From positions 69,752 to 102,090 of the forward strand of contig JAKELU010000007.1 in NCBI GenBank assembly GCA_022760735.1: a stretch of DNA of 32,339 nucleotides, written 5' to 3'. The position numbers were made by a program, and so were the translations under genes. Position 1 is the first letter of the stretch. Every line of letters starts with the position of its first letter. Positions 16,742 to 25,301 of this stretch are shown one piece after another. This stretch comes from Firmicutes bacterium FC7 (GTDB lineage: Bacteria; Bacillota; Clostridia; Tissierellales; Tissierellaceae). Below the pieces are notes generated by a model, which ran no database searches, was not told where the DNA came from, and worked only from the letters and a program-made list of their open reading frames with translations.

Positions 16742-16792
16742 ACATACCCCCTTCATTGAATTAATATATATTATTCAATTAAGGAGGTATGT
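16742..16792 (-). promoter_or_regulatory. Long hairpin burying a ribosome site
   Basis: Twenty-base arms (16742-16761 and 16773-16792) pair with one G-U and one mismatch around an 11-base AT loop. On the minus-strand transcript the 3' arm contains the AAGGGGG ribosome site and first ATG of the 65-residue gene, and the 5' arm begins just after the CYTH stop codon. No T run follows, so it is not a normal terminator. It would be expected to block ribosome entry unless opened, for example by a ribosome arriving from the CYTH gene. Confidence 0.6.
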
Positions 16793-16793
16793 G

Positions 16794-17339
16794 TTACTTA
16801 TTCACAAGTTCATCCCTTAGCTCCACTATGGACTTAGTTGAAATTTGATCAGCTTTTATTCCTAGCATTTCAACTACTAAATCGAGAGTTTCTTTATTTT
16901 CTACTTCTATTTCCATATATGGATAAGGGTATGTTTTCTCATCCCAAATATCTATATCTATTCTTGCACCTTTGAACTCATAAGAAGTTCTTTTTTTATG
17001 GCCTACTTCAATTTTATCAAAGCCTAAATCCTTTAATATTTCAAGTACAACTTCCTTACTTTCAATTTTAGAATTTAATTCAATATTCTCTCTCATATGA
17101 GTGTTCTTTATGTTTTTCTTTAGTGTTAAGGTCGTACTTTCTTTATTATTTAACAAATCCTTCGTTTCCCTAATTCTCAAATAAGCATCTAGGTACGATT
17201 TTATTGGTCTAATATTTGAATCAATTAGTGTATTTACTTGAAGCTCCTTAGATAAAAGGGTGCCACCAAGTTCCATGATTTTCTTTTCCATATAGTCTAC
17301 ATCAATGTCTAGTATTTTAACCTCTAATTCCTTTGTCAT
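16794..17339 (-). CDS. CYTH domain protein (class IV cyclase/ThTPase fold)
   Basis: Small cytosolic CYTH-fold protein of about 181 residues. The fold binds triphosphates with divalent metal; members include class IV adenylate cyclase, thiamine triphosphatase and triphosphate tunnel phosphatases. The ExExK signature is KELEVKIL at residues 4-11, followed by YLRIRE, LTLKKN, RENIEL, GHKKRTSYEF, IDIDIWDE and MEIEVEN, the alternating charged strands that line the tunnel. Two adjacent ATGs exist; AGGTGG is better spaced for the second (17339). It follows nagB after 8 bases in the same operon. The substrate is not known; tripolyphosphate or thiamine triphosphate hydrolysis is as likely as cAMP synthesis. 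Confidence 0.85.
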   Translation of the reverse strand: MTKELEVKILDIDVDYMEKKIMELGGTLLSKELQVNTLIDSNIRPIKSYLDAYLRIRETKDLLNNKESTTLTLKKNIKNTHMRENIELNSKIESKEVVLEILKDLGFDKIEVGHKKRTSYEFKGARIDIDIWDEKTYPYPYMEIEVENKETLDLVVEMLGIKADQISTKSIVELRDELVNK

Positions 17340-17347
17340 CATACCAC

Positions 17348-18079
17348 CTATTTAGATTTACTATAAGCTTCTTCATCAACGATAATTGTAACATCATGGT
17401 GAAGCAAAATAAATGAAGCAGGATTTTGAGTGGAAATCCTTTCACATTTTAAGATATTTCTTATAGCTTCTGCTTTTCTTTCTCCATTTGCAAGGAGAAT
17501 AATCTTTCTAGCTTTAAGTATACTACCAATTCCCATAGTAATAGCTTTTTTAGGTACTTCTTCAGGTGAATCAAAAAATCTAGAATTAACTTTAATTGTT
17601 TCTTCTGTTAAATCTACTATACTTGTGCCAATTGAAAGAGAGTCGTCTGGTTCATTAAAAGCAATATGACCATTTTCTCCAAGCCCAAGTATCTGTATAT
17701 CTATTCCCCCAGCATCTTCTATTTTCTTATCATATAATTTACAATACTCTCTAGGCTCAGATGCTTTACCATCCGGTACGAAAGTATTGTTAATGTCAAT
17801 ATTGATATGATTGAATAAATTTTCATTCATAAAGAATCTATAACTATTAGGATTATTTCCCTCTAGGCCTAAATATTCATCGAGATTAAATGATCTAACA
17901 TTAGAAAAATCTAGCCCTTCTTCTTTATGCATTCTGATTAATTCTTTATATGTACCTATTGGTGTACTACCAGTTGCTAAACCAAGTACAACATTAGGAT
18001 TTTTTCTGATTTCATTAGCAATTAACTCTGCTGCAATCTTGCTGATACAATCATAATTTTTCTCTACTATTAACTTCAT
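17348..18079 (-). CDS. nagB: Glucosamine-6-phosphate deaminase
   Basis: Converts glucosamine-6-phosphate to fructose-6-phosphate and ammonia, feeding amino sugars into glycolysis. Motifs counted from the chosen start: the phosphate loop GLATGSTPIGTY (33-44), the base Asp67 in FNLDEYLG, and GLGENGHIAFNEP (132-144) with catalytic His138 and Glu143. At 243 residues it has family length and no allosteric extension. The longest frame begins at 18136 with a hydrophobic stretch that overlaps the upstream gene; the ATG at 18079 follows GGGAGTG by 5 bases and begins MKLIVEKNYD, the usual NagB start. It lies 4 bases after the metallophosphoesterase gene. No nagA is nearby, unlike many nag operons. Confidence 0.95.
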   Translation of the reverse strand: MKLIVEKNYDCISKIAAELIANEIRKNPNVVLGLATGSTPIGTYKELIRMHKEEGLDFSNVRSFNLDEYLGLEGNNPNSYRFFMNENLFNHINIDINNTFVPDGKASEPREYCKLYDKKIEDAGGIDIQILGLGENGHIAFNEPDDSLSIGTSIVDLTEETIKVNSRFFDSPEEVPKKAITMGIGSILKARKIILLANGERKAEAIRNILKCERISTQNPASFILLHHDVTIIVDEEAYSKSK

Positions 18080-18083
18080 ATTT

Positions 18084-18770
18084 TCACTCCCTATATATTG
18101 TTTTAGGTATAAAATCAATGTAATCGCTTGATACACAATGGAAATTAATCCCTTTTATTTCACCTTCAACCACAAACTTGTGTCCTTCTGAATGCAAATG
18201 CCCGTAAAGACAGGTTTCAACGTTATATTCCTTCATTAAATCAACGAATTCATTTGGGCTAAAATCAATATTAAAAGGCGGATAATGAACAACAGCTATA
18301 ATTCTTTTGTTTTTCTCAACGCTTTCCAGAGATAGTTTTAATCTGCTAAGCTCTCTATTAAATATCTTCTCGTCTTCATCCTCAAAATCCTCACTATCTC
18401 TTGCAATCCATCCTCTTGTTCCAGCTATTGCAAAATCATTAAAGTTATAACTGTTATTTTGTAGGAAAAATATTGAATTACATCCTAGAGAATTTAGTTT
18501 TGATAAGCTTGACCACCAATAGTCATGATTGCCTTTTAATATAACTTTCTTTCCAGGTAAAAAATCAATTCGTTCCAAATCAGCCTTAGCCTCATTTAGC
18601 TTTAGCGCCCATGAAATATCACCCGGTAGAATAACTAAATCATCATCCTTCACCATATCTATCCAATTATTAATTATTTTCTCTTCGTGTCCAATCCAAT
18701 TCTTACCAAATATATCCATAGGCTTCTTCTTAGAATAGTCAAAATGTAAGTCGGCTATTGCATATATCAT
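18084..18770 (-). CDS. Calcineurin-like metallophosphoesterase
   Basis: Cytosolic dimetal phosphoesterase, 228 residues. Complete motif set: DLHF (Asp7, His9), LPGDISWAL, LKGNHDYWW, VVHYPPFN and LYGHLHSEGH. The clostridial family with GNHDYWW and a C-terminal HCVSSDYIDFIPK is widespread but its physiological substrate is unknown; nucleotides or phosphoproteins are possible. GAGGTG lies 5 bases before the ATG. It sits 97 bases below yhaN and 4 bases above nagB, so it probably begins or bridges the nagB-CYTH transcript. Confidence 0.87.
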   Translation of the reverse strand: MIYAIADLHFDYSKKKPMDIFGKNWIGHEEKIINNWIDMVKDDDLVILPGDISWALKLNEAKADLERIDFLPGKKVILKGNHDYWWSSLSKLNSLGCNSIFFLQNNSYNFNDFAIAGTRGWIARDSEDFEDEDEKIFNRELSRLKLSLESVEKNKRIIAVVHYPPFNIDFSPNEFVDLMKEYNVETCLYGHLHSEGHKFVVEGEIKGINFHCVSSDYIDFIPKTIYRE

Positions 18771-18832
18771 TAATTCACCTCATCCTAATGTTAAACTTTA
18801 ACCTTTAGGAGTCTGCATTTTTACTAATTTCA

Positions 18833-18877
18833 AAGTTAATGTAATACATTAAGTTAATGCATTTACATTAACTTAAT
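18833..18877 (-). repeat. Overlapping inverted repeats at the yhaN end
   Basis: ATTAAGTTAATG (18848-18859) pairs perfectly with CATTAACTTAAT (18866-18877) around a 6-base loop. A second copy of AAGTTAATGTAA (18833-18844) can instead pair with 18863-18874, so two stems compete for one arm. It overlaps the yhaN stop codon. The stems are AT-rich with no good T run, so it is at best a weak terminator and might be an mRNA processing site. Confidence 0.5.
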
Positions 18878-21300
18878 ATAATTAGATTAAAATCAGATCC
18901 TAGCTTAGTTAACAAGTCCTTTTCTCTATTATGGCATGAAAATAAAATAATTTGTCTGTTTTTTGATATTTCCTCTAATAGGGCCAAAATATTTTTAAGC
19001 CTATTTTCATCATATTGGGTAAAACAGTCATCCAATATCAAAGGTAGACTTTCGTTATTAATCGAGTTAATTATACCAAGTCTTAAGGAAAAGTAAAGCT
19101 GATCAATTGTACCAACACTTAACGAATCAACTCTGAGCAACTCTCCAGTATCATGTTTAATGACTCCAATCTCCAAATTATCATTAATTCTAACTCCTGA
19201 ATATTTTCCATTTGTAATTCTACTTATTAAATTACCTACTTTTTTATTTATCTCTGGAGCAAATTGATTTTGAATATCTTTGGACAATTCTTCAATCTTC
19301 GTTTTCGCAAGTTCTAGTGACTTCTTTTTGAAATCTAAATTTCTAATTTGTGCAGTTACCCTATCTATCTCTTCCTCTATATCCACTAGGCTAGATATAT
19401 TAGCAGTTAATATATTTAATCGTTCCTCTAGTCCACGCTTTTCAATTCTGTAGTCAGTCAACCTTTCAGATATATTATTTATTCTATTATTAATATCATC
19501 TTTTCCCTCAATATCTACGTTGTCTATCTCTGTGTATTCAGCCAGTTCAGCCTTTAACTCATCAATTGATGAACCATTAAGTATCTTATTCAATATTTCC
19601 TTCTTACTATGATACTCCAATGTTTTTTCCTCGTAAATATTTTTTTTCTTAAGGTTCAAATCAAACTCTTTTAAGCTATTTACTTCATTTTTTCTTAATA
19701 TTATATTAAATTCTTCTAATAATTCTTTTTGTTGTGATATTAATTCTTCAACCTTTGTATTTATATAATTTAAACGGTTTCTTTTTTCTACTATTGCTTT
19801 TAGCTTTTCGTCTCTAATGTATTGTGAGTGTTGTATATTATTGTATAGATTTTTTAGCTCAATCTTAGATTTCAGATTATATTTATCTAAGATTTCCTTT
19901 AGCTTTCTTTCTATGTTCTCTATTTCTTTTTCTTTATCTAGTTCTTCCTTTTCAGCTTTTTTAAATTGTAATTCCTTTTCCTTTAAACACTTGTTTAATC
20001 TATTGTTACTAAATAATAGAATACAAATAGGCAATAAAAGTAATTGAGACAAAACTGTAAAATTAAAGTAATCCTTTATAAGTGATAGTAATGTTAATAC
20101 TATATAAGAAACAATAACACCTACAATTAAAATTCTTATTTTGGAAACTTTACTCTTAAAAGATGCATAGTCTCTTTTTATAAACTCTTTATTAGTATGA
20201 TTTTTTGCATAAATTAATTTATTCTTGGCATCCTCTAATTCATCGTAATTTATATAATCCGTTGATATTTCTTTAAACTTTGATTCACCTTTATTTTCTA
20301 TGGTTAAATTTTCTTCATCTATTGCCACTTTTAAATCAAAAGCTTGACTTTTTAAATCGTCAATTCTACCTGATATAATTTGAATATCGTTTGATAACCT
20401 AAATGCCTGAGCATAATCCTCTTTGGATATAGTTTTATATTTTTCGTATACTTTAATTTCTTCTTCAATTTCCCTTAGTTTATTTATTATATCTGAAGCC
20501 TCATTAAATAGTGACTTTTTTTCCTTAATAATAGCTAAATTTAATAGCTCTTTTTCCTTATTTAACAGAGCATCCAAAACTTCAATCCTATGCCCTAGTT
20601 CATTATTCTCATCTAATAATTTTTCATACTCATCTTTATACTTATTAATATTGTCTCTTTCTGAATATAATTCTCTTAATTTTCTATAAAGCCTTCCATA
20701 AGGAGTTGTTGAAGCCTTTTCAGTTCCAATGTCCCTAATTCTTTTATCAAGCTCCTTAATTGCATTCTCAACAGACACCTTATCATCTAAAGAAGATGTA
20801 ATATTTACAAGCTTATCCCTAACTTCATTAGCTAGCTTATCATCTGTTTTTGTACCTAATTGTTTAATAGATACAGTATTAGAAAATACACTATTGCTAA
20901 CACCAAAAAAATGCATGCCTGGCTGTAGAACCCTACCATTAGGTCCATTATTGATCTTATATGTTATATCTTCACCAGTTTTTTCTAAATAAACAGATGT
21001 TTCCTCCTTGTTTTTCGTAAAAACTCTTTCAATTCTATACTCTTCTCCATTAAAGACAAATTTTATAATACCAGCATATCTGTCCGAATCCCAAGGCTCA
21101 TATTTTTTATGTTCATCTTTATAAAGTGTTGATTTGACATATGGCCTTAAAAATCCGTAAAACATTCCATCTATAAAGCTATGAAGTGTAGATTTTCCTC
21201 CTTCATTTTGCCCATAGATTATATTCAAACCATTGTTTAGGTTTATTATTCTATTTTTAAACTTCCCAAAACCAATTAAATTAAGTTCAGTTATAATCAT
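18868..21300 (-). CDS. yhaN: YhaN-like SbcC/Rad50-type ATPase
   Basis: SMC-like ATPase of 810 residues, partner of the YhaO nuclease and related to SbcC/Rad50 in DNA-end repair. Walker A GQNEGGKST is at residues 30-38, with the preceding ITELNLIGFGKF typical of the AAA_27 family. Long coiled coils fill about 200-390 and 440-690. Two hydrophobic stretches (about 388-408 and 413-431) form a likely membrane hairpin between the coils, as in Bacillus YhaN. The C-terminal half of the ATPase has SLSVGTIDQLYFSLRLG (about 726-742), Walker B LPLILDDCF (752-760) and the switch FSCHNRE. There is no CxxC zinc hook. The ATG lies one base after the yhaO stop, so the two are translationally linked. Confidence 0.85.
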   Translation of the reverse strand: MIITELNLIGFGKFKNRIINLNNGLNIIYGQNEGGKSTLHSFIDGMFYGFLRPYVKSTLYKDEHKKYEPWDSDRYAGIIKFVFNGEEYRIERVFTKNKEETSVYLEKTGEDITYKINNGPNGRVLQPGMHFFGVSNSVFSNTVSIKQLGTKTDDKLANEVRDKLVNITSSLDDKVSVENAIKELDKRIRDIGTEKASTTPYGRLYRKLRELYSERDNINKYKDEYEKLLDENNELGHRIEVLDALLNKEKELLNLAIIKEKKSLFNEASDIINKLREIEEEIKVYEKYKTISKEDYAQAFRLSNDIQIISGRIDDLKSQAFDLKVAIDEENLTIENKGESKFKEISTDYINYDELEDAKNKLIYAKNHTNKEFIKRDYASFKSKVSKIRILIVGVIVSYIVLTLLSLIKDYFNFTVLSQLLLLPICILLFSNNRLNKCLKEKELQFKKAEKEELDKEKEIENIERKLKEILDKYNLKSKIELKNLYNNIQHSQYIRDEKLKAIVEKRNRLNYINTKVEELISQQKELLEEFNIILRKNEVNSLKEFDLNLKKKNIYEEKTLEYHSKKEILNKILNGSSIDELKAELAEYTEIDNVDIEGKDDINNRINNISERLTDYRIEKRGLEERLNILTANISSLVDIEEEIDRVTAQIRNLDFKKKSLELAKTKIEELSKDIQNQFAPEINKKVGNLISRITNGKYSGVRINDNLEIGVIKHDTGELLRVDSLSVGTIDQLYFSLRLGIINSINNESLPLILDDCFTQYDENRLKNILALLEEISKNRQIILFSCHNREKDLLTKLGSDFNLIILS

Positions 21301-21301
21301 A

Positions 21302-22387
21302 TTAATCCCTATCCTTTAAAAGAACCTCAAGACCATAATATAAGGCATCTTTATTGATCTGCTCATTGAGGTCTTCATTCATCATACTTTCTATAAAGAG
21401 TCCTATAATATTACTCTTGTTAGACTCTTTTAATAATGTAAGATCATAATCTGGTATAGTTTCATTCACTATTTCCAGGTAATAAAAAACGTCCTCCAAA
21501 TCCTTATGAATATTTTCAAGATTTATATCCTTTTGAACATAGCCTTTTAGCCTTATTCTATAAAGATCATTTAAACGTGATCCCACATTTAAATTCTTTA
21601 TTTTATTTATAATTTCTTGATAATTAAAGTTCTCGTTAATTTCAATAGATATATTATGAAAACATCTTTTGCTAAAAGGTACAAGGTTTATTCTTGTTGT
21701 TTTATCCTTGATTGTTCCAACAATTATTCCTCTTTCCCCTGTTTCACCAAAGTCCAACGGTTCAGGGCAACCACAATATGCTATATTGTCAGTTAGTATA
21801 TTAGGCTTATGAATATGTCCAAGTGCTATGTAATCCATATTCAGATTTACTAAAGAATTTATACTCATTGGAAGATAATTTGATTCTCTACTCACATCTC
21901 CATGAATTAATAGAATATTGTTCATACTTTTATCTATGATAGGAAAATCATCAAATAATTTATTCTCTTTTATCTCCACCCTATCCCAACTATATCCATA
22001 GATACTTGTATTCAACTCGGGAAACACCTTGTTTTCAATACAATTGGTATTAAAAATAGTCACATTCTTGCTCCATTCTACCCTATCATAGAGAGATTTA
22101 TTGCCTCTATAATCATGATTGCCAGCAGCAATTAATATATTTACATCTTCAGCACTGGATAAAATATCCCTAACCCTCTTTATGTCCCCAATTGTAAAAT
22201 ATTCAGATTCAAATAAGTCTCCTACGATAAATAAAAAATCTGCCTTCTCATTTATACTATAATCAACTATTTTTTGAAAGGTTGACCAAAGCTCCCTCCT
22301 TCTATCTAAAGCCTTATTTTTATCAAAGGAAACACTTTTAAATTGAAGACCTAGATGTAAATCACCTGTATGTATAAACTTAATCAA
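21302..22387 (-). CDS. yhaO: YhaO-like DNA repair exonuclease (SbcD family)
   Basis: Mre11/SbcD-type metallophosphoesterase nuclease, 361 residues. Metal-binding motifs in order: TGDLHLG (Asp9, His11), VGDLFE (Asp57), AAGNHDYRG (Asn90, His91), LIHGDVSRES (His162) and LGHIHKP (His191, His193), followed by a C-terminal capping region. With YhaN it would make a DNA-end processing complex. The start is TTG at 22387, 7 bases after GGTGG. B. subtilis adds the exoribonuclease gene yhaM to this operon; it is absent here. The 135 bases upstream hold no convincing promoter, so it may be read from the PfkB-like gene. Confidence 0.85.
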   Translation of the reverse strand: MIKFIHTGDLHLGLQFKSVSFDKNKALDRRRELWSTFQKIVDYSINEKADFLFIVGDLFESEYFTIGDIKRVRDILSSAEDVNILIAAGNHDYRGNKSLYDRVEWSKNVTIFNTNCIENKVFPELNTSIYGYSWDRVEIKENKLFDDFPIIDKSMNNILLIHGDVSRESNYLPMSINSLVNLNMDYIALGHIHKPNILTDNIAYCGCPEPLDFGETGERGIIVGTIKDKTTRINLVPFSKRCFHNISIEINENFNYQEIINKIKNLNVGSRLNDLYRIRLKGYVQKDINLENIHKDLEDVFYYLEIVNETIPDYDLTLLKESNKSNIIGLFIESMMNEDLNEQINKDALYYGLEVLLKDRD

Positions 22388-22522
22388 TATATCACCACCT
22401 TATCCCTAAGAGTTACCCTATGTAACCAATGACTAGCTCCAATAATTACCTTTGATCTTTTCCTGATAATACTACCTGACGACTCCTTCTACAATATATA
22501 GATGAGTTGCAATCTCCGTCAA

Positions 22523-23458
22523 TTAATAATTAAATTTTGCGACTTCCAAATTACCCATTATTCTTTTTATATCGCTCATATCAACTTCTTCCTTATGTCT
22601 AAAACAGTTTATTATTCCACAGGCTTGTCCGATACGAAGGAAGGTTTCAAAATCATAATTTCTTTCCATTGCCAAAGCAAATCCACCGAGCATATATCCA
22701 TAATTAGGTAATACATCCTGTAGTTCCACATATGGCACATCAATTCTATAAACTTTGTCTTCAAGTAAAACAATACTTCCTCTATTACCAAGTGAAATTA
22801 CTACAATTTTCACACCTTTATCAATTATAAAAAGCCCTGCTTTAATTATTTCATATTCAAAGTCTAACTTTAAATTTGTAAGTGTCTCTAGTTGATGCTT
22901 ATCCAGCACTACTAGATATGGTTTAGCATCTAAACAGTACTTCAATCCTTCTCCCCTAATAGCTATAAGTGCCTTTACACCTAAGATATTAGCATTTACT
23001 ACAAAATCAAAGAGAACACCTTTTGGAATATTAATAGGTACATCACCAACACAACAAATCATTTTAGAGCAAGGAAGAAGTTTATTATATAATTTTAAAA
23101 AACTTTCAATTTCATCTCTTGTAATTCGTGGTTCTTTAGTATTAATAAGTATATCGCTATCATCTTTAATAGAGATGATAATTCTTTCTTGAGTTTCATC
23201 CTTTATATTTAGGATTTCGTGTGGTATAGCGTCAGTATATAAATAATTCTCAATTATTGTTCCATTTGCGCCTCCTAATAATCCCAAAAACATCACATCT
23301 TCATTTAATGCATTCATAAAATATGCCAGTTCAATGCCATCTCCACCAGGTCCATATATAACTTCTGTTGCTGTGTTAGAACTATTTTTGTTAATTAAGT
23401 CTAATTTAAACTTTCTTTTTAATAAAGGATTGAAATCAACTGATAAAATCAAAATCAT
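22523..23458 (-). CDS. PfkB-family protein lacking the catalytic motif
   Basis: About 311 residues aligning by eye along its length with the 1-phosphofructokinase (FruK) branch of PfkB sugar kinases: ILILSVDFNPLL at the N-terminus, GPGGDGIELAYFMNAL where FruK has GGKGINVARVL, LGLLGGANGTIIENYL, PYLVVLDKHQLETL and ISLGNRG. The second PfkB signature is lost: where FruK has NTVGAGDSMVAGF, this protein has DVLPNYGYMLGGF (251-263 counting from a TTG at 23467), so the catalytic Asp is Gly257. Lys of GGKG is also Asp. It is therefore probably a non-catalytic sugar- or nucleotide-binding protein, not a working kinase. The open, intact frame argues against simple decay. The start is uncertain: TTG 23467, ATG 23461 or ATG 23458; the last best matches the family N-terminus. 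Confidence 0.75.
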   Translation of the reverse strand: MILILSVDFNPLLKRKFKLDLINKNSSNTATEVIYGPGGDGIELAYFMNALNEDVMFLGLLGGANGTIIENYLYTDAIPHEILNIKDETQERIIISIKDDSDILINTKEPRITRDEIESFLKLYNKLLPCSKMICCVGDVPINIPKGVLFDFVVNANILGVKALIAIRGEGLKYCLDAKPYLVVLDKHQLETLTNLKLDFEYEIIKAGLFIIDKGVKIVVISLGNRGSIVLLEDKVYRIDVPYVELQDVLPNYGYMLGGFALAMERNYDFETFLRIGQACGIINCFRHKEEVDMSDIKRIMGNLEVAKFNY

Positions 23459-23519
23459 CATCTCCAATTTAATATAATGGATAATTTTAGATATAAGAAA
23501 ATTCCGCCTCTTTTAGTAT

Positions 23520-23525
23520 ATTATA
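23520..23525 (-). promoter_or_regulatory. Possible -10 for the PfkB-like gene
   Basis: A TATAAT hexamer on the minus strand about 60 bases before the start, without a recognisable -35 at 16-18 bp. Confidence 0.25.
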
Positions 23526-23562
23526 CACTTTATCACCACAAAATGGGTATACTATTATTTGA

Positions 23563-23590
23563 TTGAAAGAAATAAGAAAGTCTATATAAT
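23563..23590 (+). promoter_or_regulatory. sdaAB-sdaAA promoter
   Basis: TTGAAA (23563-23568) and TATAAT (23585-23590) with a 16-bp spacer. Predicted leader length is under 30 bases, so no riboswitch or long attenuator is present. Confidence 0.6.
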
Positions 23591-23623
23591 AAATATAAGA
23601 GAAAGTGATGGGGGGTTATATAC

Positions 23624-24292
23624 TTGAAAGAATACTCTGCTTTTGATATTTTAGGGCCTGTAATGATTGGTCCTTCAAGCTCTCATACAGCAGGAGCAGC
23701 AAGACTTGGTAAAATTGCTAGTGAAATTGCTGGTACTGGCTTCTATAAGGTAGTTTTTTATCTTCATGGTTCCTTTGCAAAAACCTATAAGGGACATGGT
23801 ACTAATAAAGCTTTGGTAGCTGGAATTTTGGGATTGGATCCTTCTGATGAAAAACTAAGAGATTCTTTTGATATTGCCAAGAGTAAAAATATAAAAGTTG
23901 AATTTATTGAAGCAGATTTAGGTTATCAACATCCAAATTCTGTTAAAATAGTTTTTAAGTATCATGATAAAGAAGATTTTTATGTTATGGGTTCTTCAAT
24001 TGGAGGAGGAAGTATAATCATAAATAATATTAATGGTGTTCAGGTAGAATTTACTGGCGCTTATCCTACAATTATACTAAAGTACCCAGATAGAAAAGGA
24101 GTAATCAGCGTAATTAGTTCAATACTTGCAAATGCTGAAATTAACATAGCGACAATGAGAGTTACTAGAGAAGGAAATATTGCAACAATGATATGCGAAT
24201 TAGACTCGCAAATCACGGATGACGTTATCAAAGAGATATCTAATTTTAAGGATCTAGCTTATATACGATTCATTAACACAAGAAGGAGTTGA
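23624..24292 (+). CDS. sdaAB: L-serine dehydratase, beta subunit
   Basis: Regulatory/beta subunit of the two-chain iron-sulfur L-serine dehydratase, which splits serine to pyruvate and ammonia. The N-terminal domain has FDILGPVMIGPSSSHTAGAARLG (from residue 7) and the C-terminal ACT domain covers about residues 147-220 (LKYPDRKGVISVISSILANA, then INIATMRVTREG), a small-molecule-binding fold that often senses the amino acid. At 222 residues it is the standard clostridial length. The start is TTG, 8 bases after a GGGGGG ribosome site. The alpha-subunit gene follows after 4 bases. Confidence 0.95.
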   Translation: MKEYSAFDILGPVMIGPSSSHTAGAARLGKIASEIAGTGFYKVVFYLHGSFAKTYKGHGTNKALVAGILGLDPSDEKLRDSFDIAKSKNIKVEFIEADLGYQHPNSVKIVFKYHDKEDFYVMGSSIGGGSIIINNINGVQVEFTGAYPTIILKYPDRKGVISVISSILANAEINIATMRVTREGNIATMICELDSQITDDVIKEISNFKDLAYIRFINTRRS

Positions 24293-24296
24293 CAAT

Positions 24297-25166
24297 GTGT
24301 TTAATAAAGGTAGTGAACTAATAAACTTATGTAATGAAAAACAGGCAAAAATATTTGAAATTGTAATCGAAAAGGAGCAAAAAACATCAGGGCTTTCATA
24401 TGATGAAGTAATTAAGAAAATGAAGGAAACCTTAGAAGTAATGAAATCATCAGCTACATCAGCTTTAAATAAGGAGATTGTCTCTGTCTCAGGACTTACA
24501 GGAGGAAATTCAAAAAGGGTTCAAGATTATAAAAATAATCATAAAACCATAAGCGGAGAATTCATTAACTCAGCAATGGCTAAAGCTCTTTCAACATCAG
24601 AGGTAAATGCCTCCATGGGTAAAATCTGTGCTTCGCCAACAGCTGGCGCATCAGGAATTGTACCAAGCGCACTATTGGCAGCCCAGGAAAAATTGAATGT
24701 AGATGATGATATGCTAGTAAATGCACTCTTTACAGCTGCTGGAATTGGTGAAATTGTAGCAAAAAATGCGACTGTAGCAGGAGCAGAGGGTGGATGTCAA
24801 GCTGAGTGTGGAGTTGCTGCTGCTATGGCTGCAGGTGCAATAACAGAAATGGCTGGAGGAACCCCAAGTCAAGCCTTAACTGCTGCTAGCTTTGCCTTGA
24901 TAAATATAATGGGACTTGTTTGTGATCCTATCGCTGGTTTAGTTGAGTATCCATGTAATTTGAGAAATGCTTCGGGTGTTATTAATGCATTAATTTCTGC
25001 TGACTTAGCACTTGCTGAAGTTCAATCTTTAATACCATTTGATGAAGTAGTAGAAGCAATGTATAAGGTAGGGAAATCTCTACCTGAAAGCCTGAGAGAA
25101 ACTGCTCAAGGTGGTATAGCAGATACTCCTACTGGTAGAAAATTAAGTGATGAAGTAATAAAGTAA
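24297..25166 (+). CDS. sdaAA: L-serine dehydratase, alpha subunit (FeS)
   Basis: Catalytic subunit of the oxygen-sensitive [4Fe-4S] serine dehydratase, 289 residues. Cluster and active-site cysteines are visible at Cys111 (KICASPTAGASG), Cys167 and Cys171 (GGCQAECG), Cys209 (LVCDPIAGLVEYPC) and Cys220. SSATSALNKEI and SVSGLTGGNSKR form the N-terminal part. The start is GTG at 24297, 8 bases after AAGGAG; an overlapping ATG at 24295 is in another frame and soon stops. Pyruvate from this enzyme would feed ferredoxin reduction, tying it to the redox complex of this window. Confidence 0.95.
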   Translation: MFNKGSELINLCNEKQAKIFEIVIEKEQKTSGLSYDEVIKKMKETLEVMKSSATSALNKEIVSVSGLTGGNSKRVQDYKNNHKTISGEFINSAMAKALSTSEVNASMGKICASPTAGASGIVPSALLAAQEKLNVDDDMLVNALFTAAGIGEIVAKNATVAGAEGGCQAECGVAAAMAAGAITEMAGGTPSQALTAASFALINIMGLVCDPIAGLVEYPCNLRNASGVINALISADLALAEVQSLIPFDEVVEAMYKVGKSLPESLRETAQGGIADTPTGRKLSDEVIK

Positions 25167-25170
25167 TATC

Positions 25171-25198
25171 AAAAGCCTTCCCAAAAGGAAGGCTTTTT
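25171..25198 (+). terminator. sda operon terminator
   Basis: AAAAGCCTTCC/GGAAGGCTTTT, an 11-bp stem with a CAAAA loop and a TTTTT tail, 5 bases after the sdaAA stop. Confidence 0.92.
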
Positions 25199-25301
25199 CT
25201 AATTTGAATATATTCCCATTTAATTGTCTTAAATCTCAACTTTTATAACCATCTTACGAGTAAATTTACTTACATGGGAAGCCATATTCTAATAATTTCC
25301 A

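Noticed and set aside
16781-16800. Plus-strand AAGGAGGTATG as a gene start
   Set aside because: The ATG directly abuts the ribosome-site sequence and its frame stops after about 18 codons, antisense to the CYTH gene; the sequence is better explained as one arm of the hairpin.
18868-21300. Overlapping plus-strand ORFs within yhaN (for example 20423-20689, 20729-20992)
   Set aside because: Serine/leucine/phenylalanine-rich antisense reading of coiled-coil codons, with no ribosome sites; shadow frames only.
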